Position numbers and translations under genes: made by a program | Notes under the pieces: model-generated | The model's input: only the letters and a program-made list of their open reading frames with translations | Told to the model about the DNA's origin: nothing | Database searches by the model: none | Source: Malaya genurostris | Lineage: Eukaryota; Arthropoda; Insecta; Diptera; Culicidae | Assembly (NCBI RefSeq): GCF_030247185.1 | Contig: NC_080570.1 | Span: forward strand, 122,762,689-122,826,688 | Direction of reading: 5' to 3' | Length of the DNA: 64,000 bases | Shown: positions 47,073 through 58,845 of the stretch, piece by piece | Layout: the number at the start of each line of letters is the position of its first letter | Position numbering within the stretch: position 1 is the stretch's first letter

Positions 47073-48462
47073 TGAAAGTAATTGTGTTGAACACACCGCA
47101 CGGCTAGCTCACCTCTTATTTTGTCTCAGGGTCGGCCACGTACTCGAGAGGACTCAGAACACCATACTCACCCGGGGTTTTGTCTTTAGGAGATCACGCG
47201 CTGAACAATAGTAGACCATCCAAATCAAAGGAATTGACTCTCTTATAAAGAAAAGAAAACTAAATAAATTTTACAATTTTATTGAATGGCCAAATTTGCA
47301 CGGTTGCGGCGCCGATCGTTGCACGTTGGGGCCCTTGGTGGTCTTCGTGATGGGTTGATCGAGAGAAGGAGAGATAAAGTGACATACCTCGTGGTTCAGC
47401 TATATAGGACCGCCGTGGGTCCACGGTTTCTGGCGGGGGTAGCAGCAACACTTAGCCTGGTCGAATACTCGTTGTCTCAGTGTCAGATGTCCAGGATTAA
47501 CAACTGGTACTGGTAACGTCCTTCACGTGGTACTTCAATGGCTGATGGCGACTTTTACCGGGACCAGTCTCGTGGGTCCAGAAACGTAGGGTGGAACGTA
47601 AAGCGTAACTTCGTCTAGATCGTCAAACGGAACGTCGACACGGGGTAGGAATCTTCGACGTCTCGATGCTTCACCACCGCGTACTCCGGTTATTCCTCGC
47701 GGTCACACGGAATGGTTTTTGGATGGTACCCTGTATAGCCGGTTAACAGGTTAGGGTCTCGGTAATTTTTCGTGAAGATAAACTTGTCACTGGCTCTGAC
47801 GCTCACCAACTGATCACGATCCCTCTAGCTTATCCTTCATATCACCTATCTCTCTCTCTTCTAGATCTCTCTCTCCCTCTCTCTATCCTTAATTCCGGAA
47901 ACAGTGGTTCTGCTGATAATGTATCCTCTCCATCCTATCGTCGAATCGGTTAGTAGGCTTTATCGGTTGAAAACATTTAGGGTAACCACCTATAACAGTT
48001 GCGTATTTATTATCTACCTAGATTGTCACCATTCAGGAAGAAACGACTGCGTCGTTGGGATAGGCTACCGTTCCAGATGGGAACTGGTACTAGGCCCCAA
48101 CGCCTGGTATGGACGTTCCGGGGTGGGTACTAAAGACCTCTTTTACCTCCAACGTATTCATCTAGCAGGATATTCGAAGCTCTCTGAATGCTGACAAACT
48201 AGGCAGATTTCAATAGAACTCATCGTAGTTTATCGGTTTTTGTTTTATGTTAGTTCGGGTTAGTATTGAACTTATTCTATGTTAAACAAAAAATACAAAT
48301 ATAATTGAAGAAAACTTTATAAGCTAACCACAATGAAAGAGAGTCAAAAGAAAAATAGCAAAACTTTACATTATCTTAAAATCTAAAGCAAAGTCTTATT
48401 GTCTATTCTCATATATACAAATTTGGATGGAATTTTATTGTTACGAAAATTGTTCGGTAACA
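47073..48462 (-). repeat. Gypsy 5' LTR (right on the plus strand), 1390 bp
   Basis: Begins TGAAAGTAATTGTGTTGAAC and ends GTTCGGTAACA on the plus strand. It is the near-identical partner of 38741-40129. The only clustered differences are in the first dozen plus-strand bases, that is at the LTR edge next to the primer binding site. Confidence 0.92.
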
Positions 48463-48466
48463 ACTT

Positions 48467-48802
48467 TGCGCATATTGAATTTTGTAACACCCTATACTCA
48501 CATCCTACCTTTTATATTTATCTTATGTTAAAAACACACATACCCTATATTTACATCCCATCTTTTATATGCACACCCTGCTAAAGCAAAACACTTACAC
48601 TCACACAGAGAAACACAAACGTCAACTGAATTACTCGTATTAAAAGTATTGAAGCTATCACACGCGTTTAAAATTCGTCCCTGCTGTTCACCGAAAGCCG
48701 TGATATTCTTCCAAGAAGAATCATTCACCGTCGCCGCTTAAATCAAAATTCCGCTGTGAATCCATCACCGACGGATCAACGTTCCGATCGTCGTCTCAAA
48801 CA
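48467..48802 (+). repeat. BEL 5' LTR, second part
   Basis: Matches 54639-54974 in the 3' LTR from TGCGCATATTGAATTTTG to GTCGTCTCAAACA, with one visible change (CTAAAGCAAAAC versus CTAAAGCAGAAC). The first 55 bases of this LTR are at 38686-38740. Confidence 0.93.
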
Positions 48803-49135
48803 TTTATGGTGCCGAAACCCGGGACATTTCCCGTTGCAATTATCGTCACTGGAGCTGCTGATAACCTCAAAGTCTGCACAAAGAATCACCACGTGGATCG
48901 CTGCAGGATTGTCATCACTTTCTCATCGCTGAATTGGTTTCTTGGGATCAGCAGCAACAGTATCTGGATTTTATACATCGTACGTCGTAACAGTATAATT
49001 CGTCGTGTGATAAAAGAGATCACGGCGTGCTTTCGTCGCCTCAGTGGAGTAGTAGCAGGATTCTTGCTTTGGTGAGGTTAGGTGACTCTTACCCTACCGA
49101 AGTTCAAGGTAACGTTTTTCTTTTATCTTTTGTTG

Positions 49136-52100
49136 ATGGTGTATGATACCAAAATGACTCCGCCAAGACGGCCGAAACCATCCACTACAAAGATGACTAA
49201 ATTAAAATTATTGTACCGTCGGCGAACAAATGTCTTGGGATCAGCCGAATTGATTAAAACATTCGACGAGCAATTTGATCTCACTCAAGGTGATCAACTA
49301 CCGGTTAGAATCCAACGTTTGGATGACTTGTGGCGCGATTTTGAATTGATCCAAGATGAAATCGAGGTTTTGGAAGACGCTGAGGATCAATTTTCGGATG
49401 AACGTAGAGAATTTCAAAATATGTATTTTGTATTAAAGGCGTCGTTGCAGGGCAAATTACCTACTCGCCCACCTCTGGCGCCCCCCTTACCATCGATGCC
49501 AGCATCGGCTCAGCCAATTGCGAATATACGTTTACCTGAAATTTCATTGAAACAATTTTCAGGTAAAATTGATGATTGGGTATCTTTCCGCGATCTTTTT
49601 GTGTCACTGATTCATAATAATCAGCAACTTGGGGCAGTACAAAAGCTGCATTATTTACGAGCGACGCTTTCCGGAGAAGCTGCTGGAATTTTGTCATCAC
49701 TCGAACTATCAGCCAACAACTATAACGTTGCTTGGAAGATGTTACGAGAACGGTACGAAAATAAAAGTTTTCTGATTAAGCGACACATGTCGGGATTGTT
49801 AGCACTGTCTTCGTTGAAAAGAGAATCGTCATCAGGATTGTCTGAGTTGGCTGACGAATTTGATCGTCATGTTCAACTACTGGACAAGCTCGAAAATGCG
49901 GAAGACCACTGGAATTCGTTCCTGGTGGAACGACTGAGTAGTTGCCTGGATCCCATTACACTGCGGGAGTGGGAAACTCAAATATCGGAAATAGACAAAC
50001 CTACATACAAACAACTCCTTGATTTTGTACACAAAAGATTGCGAATTATACAAACCCTAACAATCTCTCACCATGGCAATCCACATTCGGAATCAAAACA
50101 TAAACCTCGTCTCGCCATAGCCCATGTTGCTTCAGAGAACATTACAAGGTGTCCTAGTTGCAAGCAAGCACATTTATTATTCCAGTGCGACCAGTTTCGT
50201 ACGCTAATACCACAACAACGGTTCGAATTTGTAAAGAAGCATGGGCTATGTATCAACTGTCTCAAACCCTCTCACCTTGCAAAGGATTGCTCCAGCGGAT
50301 CCTGTAAAAGCTGTTCCAAGAAACATCATACTTTGTTGCATTTACCACCTGTGCAACCATTCACAAGGAAAACTCAGACATCTTCCTTATCCTGCCAATC
50401 CGCTGAAGCATCTTGCTCGCAAGTCGATAAATCGTCGGTCTCGAATGCCAGTTCGGTTAGGCACACGGTAGCCTCACCACTCGTCGCCTCGTCGCAAAAT
50501 TCGGACGCATTTTCTGTCGATATCGCTCCCTCGTCGTCGTCGGTTGACAGATCGTTCGTTAACGTAAACAATCACCATCCATACACCTCCTGTCAAAGTG
50601 CTCAAGTGAAAACGACTTTTCGTAATAATCTAGTGATCTTATCAACTGCAATTATAAAAGTGAGAGATGCGGATAACAATTTCCAGTTTGCCAGGGCGCT
50701 TCTCGATAGTGGTTCTCAACCTAGTTTCATCACCGAAGCGCTGTGTCAGAAACTTCGTCTAAAACGTTCCAAATTAAACTCGCCTGTCAGTGGAATCGGA
50801 AAATCCACCGTAACCGTTCATCATGGTGTCGCACTATCTCTCTCGTCTCGTTTTGGCAACAACAACTACAACCTCAATTGCTTAGTGCTCCCCAAGCTCA
50901 CAGTATCGCTTCCCAGTCATCACATCGATGTCTCACGATGGAAGATTCCTCTACACCTCCCACTAGCGGATCCACAGTTCAACATCAGTCAAGGGATTGA
51001 TGTCATCATCGGAGCCGAGTTGTTTTTCAATTTGCTAGAAAATCAGCAAGTCTCGTTATCTAATGGTTACCCACTTCTTCAGAAAACCACTCTGGGATAC
51101 ATTATCTGCGGAAAGGTTATGGAGCCAATCCTCGAACCAGTTGCAACACAAAGCAGCCATGTCTGCTCGGAAGACCTGCTCGATTCTCGACTCGAGCGAT
51201 TCTGGGAGATTGAAAATTTTGATGATGGAAAAGCGTATACATCTGATGAACAAGTTTGTGAGGAGCATTTCAAGAAGACCGTCTTTCGTGGTTCTGACGG
51301 ACGTTACACAGTTCGTCTACCGTTCCGGCAAGAAATGTTGAGCCTGATTGGAGATTCGTACACTCCCGCTTTGCGTCGATTCCTGTCAATGGAGAAGAAG
51401 TTTGCTGAAAATGAAGATCTTCGCCAGGAATATTGCAGATTCATGGACGAGTATAGCAGGCTAGGTCATATGGAGGTGATTTCGCGCGCGTCGTGTAGCC
51501 CACAGTATTTCTTACCCCACCACGCCATACACCGTCCAGAAAGTTCAACTACAAAGATAAGAGTTGTATTCGATGGCTCAAGTAGAGGTTCGACACAGTT
51601 ATCGCTCAACGACATTCTGTTTCCTGGTCCAACCGTTCAACCTACATTGTACTCTACGGTCATAAACTTTCGGTTACCTCGTTACGCAATTACTGCTGAT
51701 GTTGAGAAAATGTTCAGGCAGATTTGGATCCATCCGCAGGACCGTTGCTACCAGCAAATACTTTGGAGAAAGGATTCATCGGAACCAATCCGTACCTACC
51801 AACTGAAAACTGTTACTTATGGTCTCGCCAGTTCACCGTATCATGCTACACGAATTTTAAATCAGTTGGCCAATGATGAGGCAGAACATTTTCCATTGGC
51901 GGTCCCTATCATACAAAAGGGGACATACATGGACGACGTGCTATCTGGACATGATGATCTACAGCTGCTCAGAAGAACGTGTGAGCAATTACAGAAGATG
52001 CTAAGCTCAGCCGGATTTGTACTCAGGAAATGGGCTTCTAACGAACCACCCGTACTCGCTAGTATACCACCGGAATTGTGGGAAGTTTCTGCAGAGTTGG

Positions 52101-54527
52101 AAATTGACCGTTCAGAGGCTGTGAAAACGCTGGGTCTATTATGGTTCCCTCAGTCGGATACATTCAACTTCAAAATCCCTTCAATGTCAGACCAGAGTCT
52201 AGTTACGAAAAGAATCGTTGTTTCCGAAATGTCCAGTCTTTTCGATCCCTTAGGCCTTTTGGGTCCCGTAGTAGCAAACGCAAAAATGTTCGTGCCAAGG
52301 CTTTGGGCAGAAAGTTTATCGTGGGATGAGCCACTTTCGGAAAACCACAGTGCTTGGTGGAAAATCTACCGTTCTGACATACCAAGTCTACGTTCAATTG
52401 AAATACCACGAAGAGTATTATTTACCACAAGAAGAGAATATCGTTTGCATTGTTTTTGTGACGCTTCCAAGCGAGGATATGGATGCTGCATCTACGTCGT
52501 TTCACCAGATGATAGCGGAAAACTACACTCACAACTACTAACTTCAAAGGCTCGTATCGCTCCGCTTCGAGGACAGACGATACCAAGGTTAGAGCTTTGC
52601 GCAGCTCTATTGGGAAGTCAGCTGATGGACCATCTTCGTAGAACCACTGAATATTCGAACCCTGTTACTTTTTGGACAGACTCGACAATCGTACTGCACT
52701 GGATTAAGTCGCAGTCCAACGTCTGGAAGGTATTCGTTTCAAACAGAGTTGCGGAAATACAGCGCCTGACGAAAGGATCGCCTTGGAGACATGTGCCCAC
52801 CGAGGTAAACCCGGCAGACCGGCTCTCTCGAGGAACTCAAGCAAGTCAACTTCTGGGCGATATGTTATGGTGGCATGGTCCGAAGTACATTACGGCTCCA
52901 GAGGAACAATGGCCTCAAAGCGTCATAGTACAACCAATCCAACAGATGATAGACGAGGAAGCCCGTGTCGTTGTTTCGCTTCATGTCAATCAGGCGGATT
53001 GCTCGTTGATCGACAAGTTTTCTGATCTAGGGAAACTAATCAAAACAGTATCATTTTGCTACCGTTTTTACAACAATTGTAAAACACCTAAGAAGGAAAG
53101 GATCCATGGACCATTAACCCCTTGCGAATACCAATTTGGTCTGAAAGTTCTTGTTCGTCTCGCGCAAGGTGCCGCTTTCCCATCCGAATCATTTATCTAC
53201 AGAGATCGTCGTAACATACTAGTAGATCCGAAAGAACTTGATCCCAAATCTGCACTAAAATCTATAAACTGTTTTGTGGATGAAGTGGGAGTGTTCAGAC
53301 TCGATGGTCGTCTCAAGTATAAGGATGCTCAGTATGATTCGCGTTGTCCAATGATACTACCCGTAAATCACAAGCTTAGTTGGCTGATCGCTCGATCATT
53401 ACACATCCAAACACTGCACTCTGGGCCAACGTTACTACTGGCAACCATTCGTCAACGATTCTGGCCGCTTCATGGGCGTCGTCTTGCTCGCAGGGTAGTA
53501 CGCAATTGTATAACCTGTTATCGGTGTAATCCACGTACAGCACATCAACAAATGGCTCCACTTCCATCTAGGCGTGTAACTCCTGCTCGAGCATTCGCTT
53601 ACTGCGTGTTGGACTACTGTGGGCCGTTTCTCGTTCGTCCATTGATTGGGAGAGGAGCGTCGGTAAAAACGTCGCGTCGCGTTATTCGTGTGCTTAGTGG
53701 TGAAGGCAATACACCTCGAGGTTGTCGCCGATCTAACGTCGGTCGCGTGTATCAACGCCGTCAAGCGTTTCGTATCTCGTCGAGGTCGTGTGCTCGAAAT
53801 ACATTGCGATAATGCGACTGCTTTCGTCGGGGCAGATCGTGAGCTCAAGGCTGCGAATAAAGCCTTCCGCGAACAGTTTCAAACCAAGGAATGGCAAAAC
53901 TATACAACGGACTATGGAATCAAGTTTCGCTTCATCCCGGCCAGATCGCCTCACTTCGGTGGGCTTTGGGAGGCAGGAATTAAATCGTTCAAATATCACT
54001 TCCGTCGCATCATGGGTTGCAAGGCATTCACCATGGACCAGTTCGTAACGGTCGTAACTCAAATAGAAGCTATCCTCAATTCTCGTCCATTAACTCCGTT
54101 ATCGGATGACCCACAGGATATTTCTGCTCTAACGCCAGGACATTTCTTGATTGGAGAACCGTTATTTTCAATTCAAGAGCCTGATTTAATCGAACTGAAT
54201 ACAAATCGTTTATCTCGCTTACAGGATATGAAACGATCCGTTCAAGATTTGTGGAAGCGCTGGTCTAGGGACTACTTAAGCCAGCTACAACAACGGTCGA
54301 AATGGAAGCAAGCTACAACGGATGTTCGAGTCGGGCAGTTGGTTTTACTGAAACAAGAAAATATGCCTCCGCTTCAGTGGCCGCTCGGGCGGATTATACA
54401 AACAGTGCACGGTCCAGATGAACATGTCCGTGTAGTAGTGGTGCGAACGGCAACGGGTGTTTATAAAAGAGCCGTCACGCAAATTGCTGTGCTTCCTATC
54501 GACATGGAGGACATTCAACGATCCTAG
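49136..54527 (+). pseudogene. BEL/Pao Gag-Pol polyprotein, one frameshift in integrase
   Basis: One frame runs to 53812 and a second from about 53668 to 54527. Starts at 49136 or 49154 are possible (the latter gives MTPPRRPKPSTTK). Order: a BEL Gag domain (IRLPEISLKQFSGKIDDWVS), CCHC fingers (CPSCKQAHLLFQC, CINCLKPSHLAKDC), protease (ALLDSGSQPSFIT), RT (IRVVFDGSS, ADVEKMFRQIWI, GTYMDDVLSG), RNase H (LHCFCDASKRGYG, FWTDSTIVLHW), integrase zinc region (HSGPTLLLATIR ... CITCYRC) and DDE core (VLDYCGPF, then in the second frame IHCDNATAF and FGGLWEAGIKSF). A one-base shift near 53668, just after the first catalytic Asp, is the only lesion seen. BEL elements normally make this as one protein. Confidence 0.93.
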
Positions 54528-54583
54528 TCGTCTCTCCACTAGCAGATGATGGTTGAAACGGACGGTTTCAACGAGGGCCGGCA

Positions 54584-54974
54584 TGTTCGGGATTCCACGA
54601 ATGTTCAATAAATGAATACTTTCAATTGTATTACACTTTGCGCATATTGAATTTTGTAACACCCTATACTCACATCCTACCTTTTATATTTATCTTATGT
54701 TAAAAACACACATACCCTATATTTACATCCCATCTTTTATATGCACACCCTGCTAAAGCAGAACACTTACACTCACACAGAGAAACACAAACGTCAACTG
54801 AATTACTCGTATTAAAAGTATTGAAGCTATCACACGCGTTTAAAATTCGTCCCTGCTGTTCACCGAAAGCCGTGATATTCTTCCAAGAAGAATCATTCAC
54901 CGTCGCCGCTTAAATCAAAATTCCGCTGTGAATCCATCACCGACGGATCAACGTTCCGATCGTCGTCTCAAACA
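54584..54974 (+). repeat. BEL 3' LTR, 391 bp
   Basis: TGTTCGGGATTCCACG at the left and GTCTCAAACA at the right, followed by the target duplication ACGCT. The segment just before it (GAGGGCCGGCA) is a weak polypurine tract. AATAAATG at 54608 could serve as a poly(A) signal. Confidence 0.93.
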
Positions 54975-54979
54975 ACGCT

Positions 54980-55178
54980 ATTTCTCACATCACATTTCAT
55001 TTTATACCTTCTACTGGCAGCGGTGTACGGACGCCCCCTTTGTTAAAATACCTTTCCAGTTCGCATAACGGGAAACAGTGAGACGATATAAAAGAGAGAG
55101 TTAGTAGAGCGGCAGCCAGTAATACTGAATTGGCTGTCTAGCTGTTAACAGCATCTTGTGGAATTTTTACGCAGAAAC
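54980..55178 (+). promoter_or_regulatory. Histone H2A promoter with TATA box
   Basis: GATATAAAAG at 55085-55094 stands 85 bases before the H2A ATG, preceded by GGGAAACAGTGAGAC, a word also found upstream of the second H2B fragment (55885-55900). Before the BEL insertion this would have been continuous with 38632-38685 and would have served the divergent H2B as well. Confidence 0.6.
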
Positions 55179-55440
55179 ATGGACACAGTAGGAACAGTTA
55201 AAGGCAAGGCAAAGTCCCGCTCGAACCGTGCTGGTCTGCAGTTCCCAGTTGGTTAAATCCATCGTCTGCTCCGGAAGGGAAACTACGCAGAGCGTGTCAG
55301 TGCCGGTGCATCGGTCTATCTGGCGGCAGTGATGGAGTACTTGGCTGCCGAAGTGTTGGAATTGGCCGGTAATGCTGCCCGGAAATCATCACTCGCCATC
55401 TGCAGCTGGCCATCCGTAACGATGAGGAGTTGGAAACCCC
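55179..55440 (+). pseudogene. Histone H2A pseudogene
   Basis: From ATG 55179 the frame reads into GKAKSRSNRAGLQFPVG, the canonical H2A start of the fold, then a TAA at 55254-55256 replaces the Arg before [14 protein letters not shown]. The match goes on through [20 protein letters not shown]. After that about 30 bases coding for the loop before the last helix are missing and the frame shifts; [12 protein letters not shown] is still readable in another frame. The first residues (MDTVGTV) also differ from the normal tail. So stop, deletion and changed N-terminus all mark it as dead. Core histone genes are intronless, as here. Confidence 0.93.
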
Positions 55441-55455
55441 GTCCTTTTCAGGACG
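55440..55455 (+). terminator. Replication-dependent histone mRNA 3' stem-loop
   Basis: CGTCCTTTTCAGGACG: a stem around the TTTC loop with the invariant pattern bound by SLBP. GTGATAAAGAAATA downstream looks like the purine-rich element that pairs with U7 snRNA. It lies just after the decayed H2A and is itself undamaged. Confidence 0.85.
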
Positions 55456-55739
55456 ACCACATCACTGTGATAAAGAAATATTTAGGATTGCTTTAAGTTT
55501 AGCCAGTTCTGATACGCCTGGAAAGTAGAATGCGCAAATCAAGTGGAAACATTTGTTCTAACAATTTGTTCATTTTTGTTTTCGGTCGCATACTAAAGTA
55601 ATCACAACAAAAATACATATTGATCTGTATACGTGGCAACTCTGTTTCGCACGGCATATTTGTATACTAGTATAAAGATGTGTTCAACATCATCACTTTC
55701 GCTTTCGCATTGCCGTTCGTCATTGAATGTGTTAGTGAC

Positions 55740-55994
55740 GGTGCAAATTAATTTAACTTCCATCTCGACGAATCTTTTGGCAGGAAATATTGAAATCTGA
55801 GATGGTGCCTTGCTGGACTTTTTGGCTGCCTTTCTACCGGTTTGCGGTCTCATTGTGCTGACGGTGTCTCGTGCATTCAGATCGGGAAACAGTGAGACGA
55901 CAGGTCCTCGAAGTTGCTCTCGTGTGTCTTGTCTTGTGTGTGGGAACAGTTGCTCAGCTAATGGTAGGGAAAATGAACCACTCAACTTTTATAT
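55740..55994 (-). pseudogene. Histone H2B 5' fragment (copy 2) with promoter
   Basis: On the minus strand ATG 55853-55851 opens MRPQTGRKAAKKSSKA, an H2B N-terminal tail with changes. After about 20 residues similarity to H2B ends, and the sequence continues as in copy 1 (38511-38600). A TATA box (ATATAAAAG on the minus strand, 55994-55986) lies 130 bases upstream. Direction is opposite to H2A. The open frame that runs on both sides is longer than the H2B match and should not be taken as a gene. Confidence 0.75.
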
Positions 55995-57219
55995 GGATGC
56001 TCTTGTATAGATGCAGACATCTCGCGTTCTGATTGGCTGGTGCTTTCATGGGTTAAATCAAACAGGTTTTTCAATAGTGTACTATTGCAAAACTTCAATG
56101 TGGTTGCAATACATGTTCAAGTTGAAAATTTTCGATTCTATTGGTAGTTAGATTATATAACATTTCAGAAAAGTATAATTTTGAACTATTTGAGAATATG
56201 TCACACAACTGAAAATTTTATCATAAAATTGTGATCATATTTCCGATGGCATGTAGCAAGAATTATGTTGATTCGTTAGATACAACAGGAGATATTCACG
56301 ATCCAAAACTTATCACTCTCACAGAGGGTAAATTTTGAAAAGGCCCCCCATAGTGAAGTAAGTCGTATTCACTACAAAATGACGACGCATTTAAAACCTC
56401 TGAAATTGATCCTCGATTTTATTGTATCCCTTAGGATATAGAAATTTACTTGACTATCCCGAATACCAGAAATAATAGCCCTAAAATCTCTGACAGACCT
56501 TACATCAGCTTTTCATATCATCATAAGACATAAGAGAGGCATATTTTCACCCGCAGTAGGCTTAGATTATTTCCTTTTAAGGTGACCGTGGACAGAAGCC
56601 AAGGAAAATAAATGTAAAAGTATTGGTGAAACAATACTTTTTCATGTAGTAATAGTATTTGTGAGTAGAGATGAATGAAATAAAAATATTTGTGTGCTGA
56701 AAGGAATACAGTTGCAAGAACAATATGTAAACATTGAAACTATTCAAATCACCTAGCAGAACAGAATGGACTTATCTCATCTTCATGCTCATTCTGGAGT
56801 TAAGTAATTGCAATCATGCGTCCAAAAGAATATAATGATTGTGCTAAAGAAGATAGTTTACTGTTTGCCTTCGCTTGGTTCTTGGCATTTTTCTTACATT
56901 ACAAAGTAAAACGGAAGCTGTTACATTGATGGATTAAGTATAGTAACACGAAATCAGAAGAAACTCTATTGCAATGGTTTCTAATATTAATTTTAATTTT
57001 TAAATATGAAGCACCCATATTAACAAAAAACGTGCTTAATCCACCTATCAGTGAGATGATACCTTTTTTTATCAATCCGCATGTGTTCTTTTTCATGAAT
57101 ATTCTTCGGTTTTCATGACATTATTTTAATGACCGTCGTTTTAAGCTGCAATTTGAGATTTTAATCGCTCATTACTCTATCTAAAAAGGGTACAATCGAT
57201 TAAACTTTTCATGATATAT
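55995..57219. other. Intergenic stretch, no supported gene
   Basis: AT-rich with only short frames. The first 60 bases contain GCGTTCTGATTGGCTGG, an inverted CCAAT-type word that may belong to the old histone promoter. Confidence 0.45.
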
Positions 57220-58060
57220 CGAAGTGAGTTCCACTTTAGAATTTACGGTAATTTAAGGTACTTCCAGAACCGGTATTCAGGAACCAGCATAAATCAAACC
57301 GATTCGTATGGCCATATGACGAATAAATTGCAATAGTTTTGAGTCCAACTTTCAAGCTTTTCGGGATTATCATCTTCTATATCGGTTTGAATTTTAAAAA
57401 TTCATCCTCCTGTAATTCCAGAATCGGAAGTCAGCATTGAATAAAATTAATTAATTTTGTGTGGGACTATAAGTTTATTTTAATTTGAATTTTTTCTGAA
57501 ATTCGATTTGGCTTTATTTGAGAAAACGATTGAGCTTTGAGAAACGATTCGATACTGGAGCCGGAATCCGAAAATCGGTGTAGCCGAAGTCAGACAAATT
57601 CACCTGATTAGTTTACATTTGTTTCAATATGTTTAAAAATCAGTATAGACATCTTTGAGAAATCGTAGTACGAGTTAAATTGTTGGGTCTTCCGAATCGA
57701 AAACTGAATACCACTAAAACTGAAATAAGTTTATTTGGTTGTCGACTATTCAAATCAGCAAATCTTAGATGATTCTTAGATATCATTTGAATCTTAGATC
57801 GGTTCAGCCATCTACGAGGAAAATAAGTTACACGATTTTAATTTCGTTTCACATATCATCCTGTAGTTCCGGAACCAGAAGTCGGATCCAAACATAATTC
57901 AGGAACCTTATTTAGGAGCATACGAATTTTCATATGAATCTGAGTTTGTAGAAAACGGTTGAGTCATCTTCGAAAATAAGGTAAAAAATTGAGTGAAATT
58001 ATTTGTCACATACGCATTTGCTGATCTCGACGAACTGATTCAAATGGTATATGGGTGTTT
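57220..58060. repeat. Diverged relatives of repeat family R1
   Basis: Repeated words typical of the family occur here in weak form: GTTCCGGAACCAGAAGTCGG followed by ATCC at 57863-57886, TTCCAGAACCGG, AATTTTCATATGAATCTGAG, GGTTCAGCCATCTACGAGG, and the core CTCGACGAACTGATTCAAATGG at 58027. Probably two or more old copies. Confidence 0.55.
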
Positions 58061-58479
58061 TGTTCTTCCAGCATTTATTGCTGTAAGCAGTTTAAATTAA
58101 TATAATTATGAAATTTTCAGAATTCGGAAGTACTGCCATCTTTCCAATATGTCTTATTCGAACGATTATGTTGCCAAAAACGAACCGTGCTAAAATCGGG
58201 CCGAGGCAAAATGTCATGAAAAGGGATGCTGTTCACAGTCTTTTTGGTACTTAGAAACTATTGTATGTAACAGTATAAAACATCGTGTTTTACGTTGCTC
58301 CCAAGCCTTTTTTTTGCCATACAGCGCTCAGAACTTCTGCTGCTGGAATATGGGGGAAAAGTCGCTTAAACAAAAATTTCGATATCTCCGTTAAAAATGG
58401 ACGGATTTTAACAATCTATGGCTTGTTGGATAGCTATTACCGTGCGGAATCTAAGTCTGAAAACATATTCTGTTTTCAA

Positions 58480-58845
58480 GGTCAATTGTGACAGATACTG
58501 TCAAAAACTGAAAATTTTGACATAAAACTTCGTATAACTCAAAAAGTAAACATCCGATCTCAAAACCATTCAATAGCGTTCTGGGTGACGGGGAGACCTT
58601 TCATTTGCGACTAGTTTGATCAAAATCGGTCCAGCCATTTCTGAGATCTCGACCTCTTCGTTGACAACACACATACAGACACACACATACACACACACGG
58701 ACATTTGCTCAGTTCGTCGAGCTGAATCGATTGGTATATGACATTCGGCTCTCCGGGCCTCGAAAAAATTTTCGAAAGTTTGAGCGAATTCTATACCTAT
58801 TTTTTATATATATAAAAAATGTAAAAACCTGTTGCAATCCACCTA
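58480..58845 (+). repeat. Dispersed repeat module ending in the TTCGTCGAGCTGA core
   Basis: Contains CCATTCAATAGCGTTCTGG, GACCTTTCATTTGCGACTAG, a CA-rich run, then CAGTTCGTCGAGCTGAATCG and GGTATATGACATTCGG. The order (target-like words, CA run, GTCGAG core, GGTATATGACA) matches the right half of R1, but the sequence between is different, so it is a sister family. Confidence 0.6.

Larger units (their letters stand above)
38741..48462 (-). mobile_element. Ty3/gypsy LTR retrotransposon, 9.7 kb, inside the BEL 5' LTR
   Basis: Two long LTRs (38741-40129 and 47073-48462) enclose Gag (44463-46727) and Pol (41382-44532), all on the minus strand. The polypurine tract GGGGAAGAT abuts the 3' LTR (40130 side). 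On the other side a primer binding site TGGCGATCCTCG follows the 5' LTR by two bases; its first ten bases fit a tRNA-Arg 3' end as I recall it. No env frame is present. The long LTRs and Gag recall Osvaldo-like elements, but the clade is not certain. Pol carries a deletion with frameshift, so this copy is defective. Confidence 0.92.
38686..54974 (+). mobile_element. BEL/Pao LTR retrotransposon, inserted in histone promoter; split by a gypsy element
   Basis: Both ends carry the 5-bp target duplication ACGCT (38681-38685 and 54975-54979). The LTR is 391 bp, TGTTCGGGATTCCACG ... GTCGTCTCAAACA. The 5' LTR is in two parts (38686-38740 and 48467-48802) because of the gypsy insertion; the 3' LTR is whole (54584-54974). 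Apart from the insert, one base difference was seen between the two LTRs. A primer binding site TGGTGCCGAAACCCGGGA lies five bases after the 5' LTR region (48807-48824). Without the insert the element is about 6.6 kb. Confidence 0.93.

Noticed and set aside
55602..55985. 127-residue minus-strand frame as a gene
   Set aside because: Only about 20 residues match the H2B tail; the rest comes from its 5' UTR and downstream junk.
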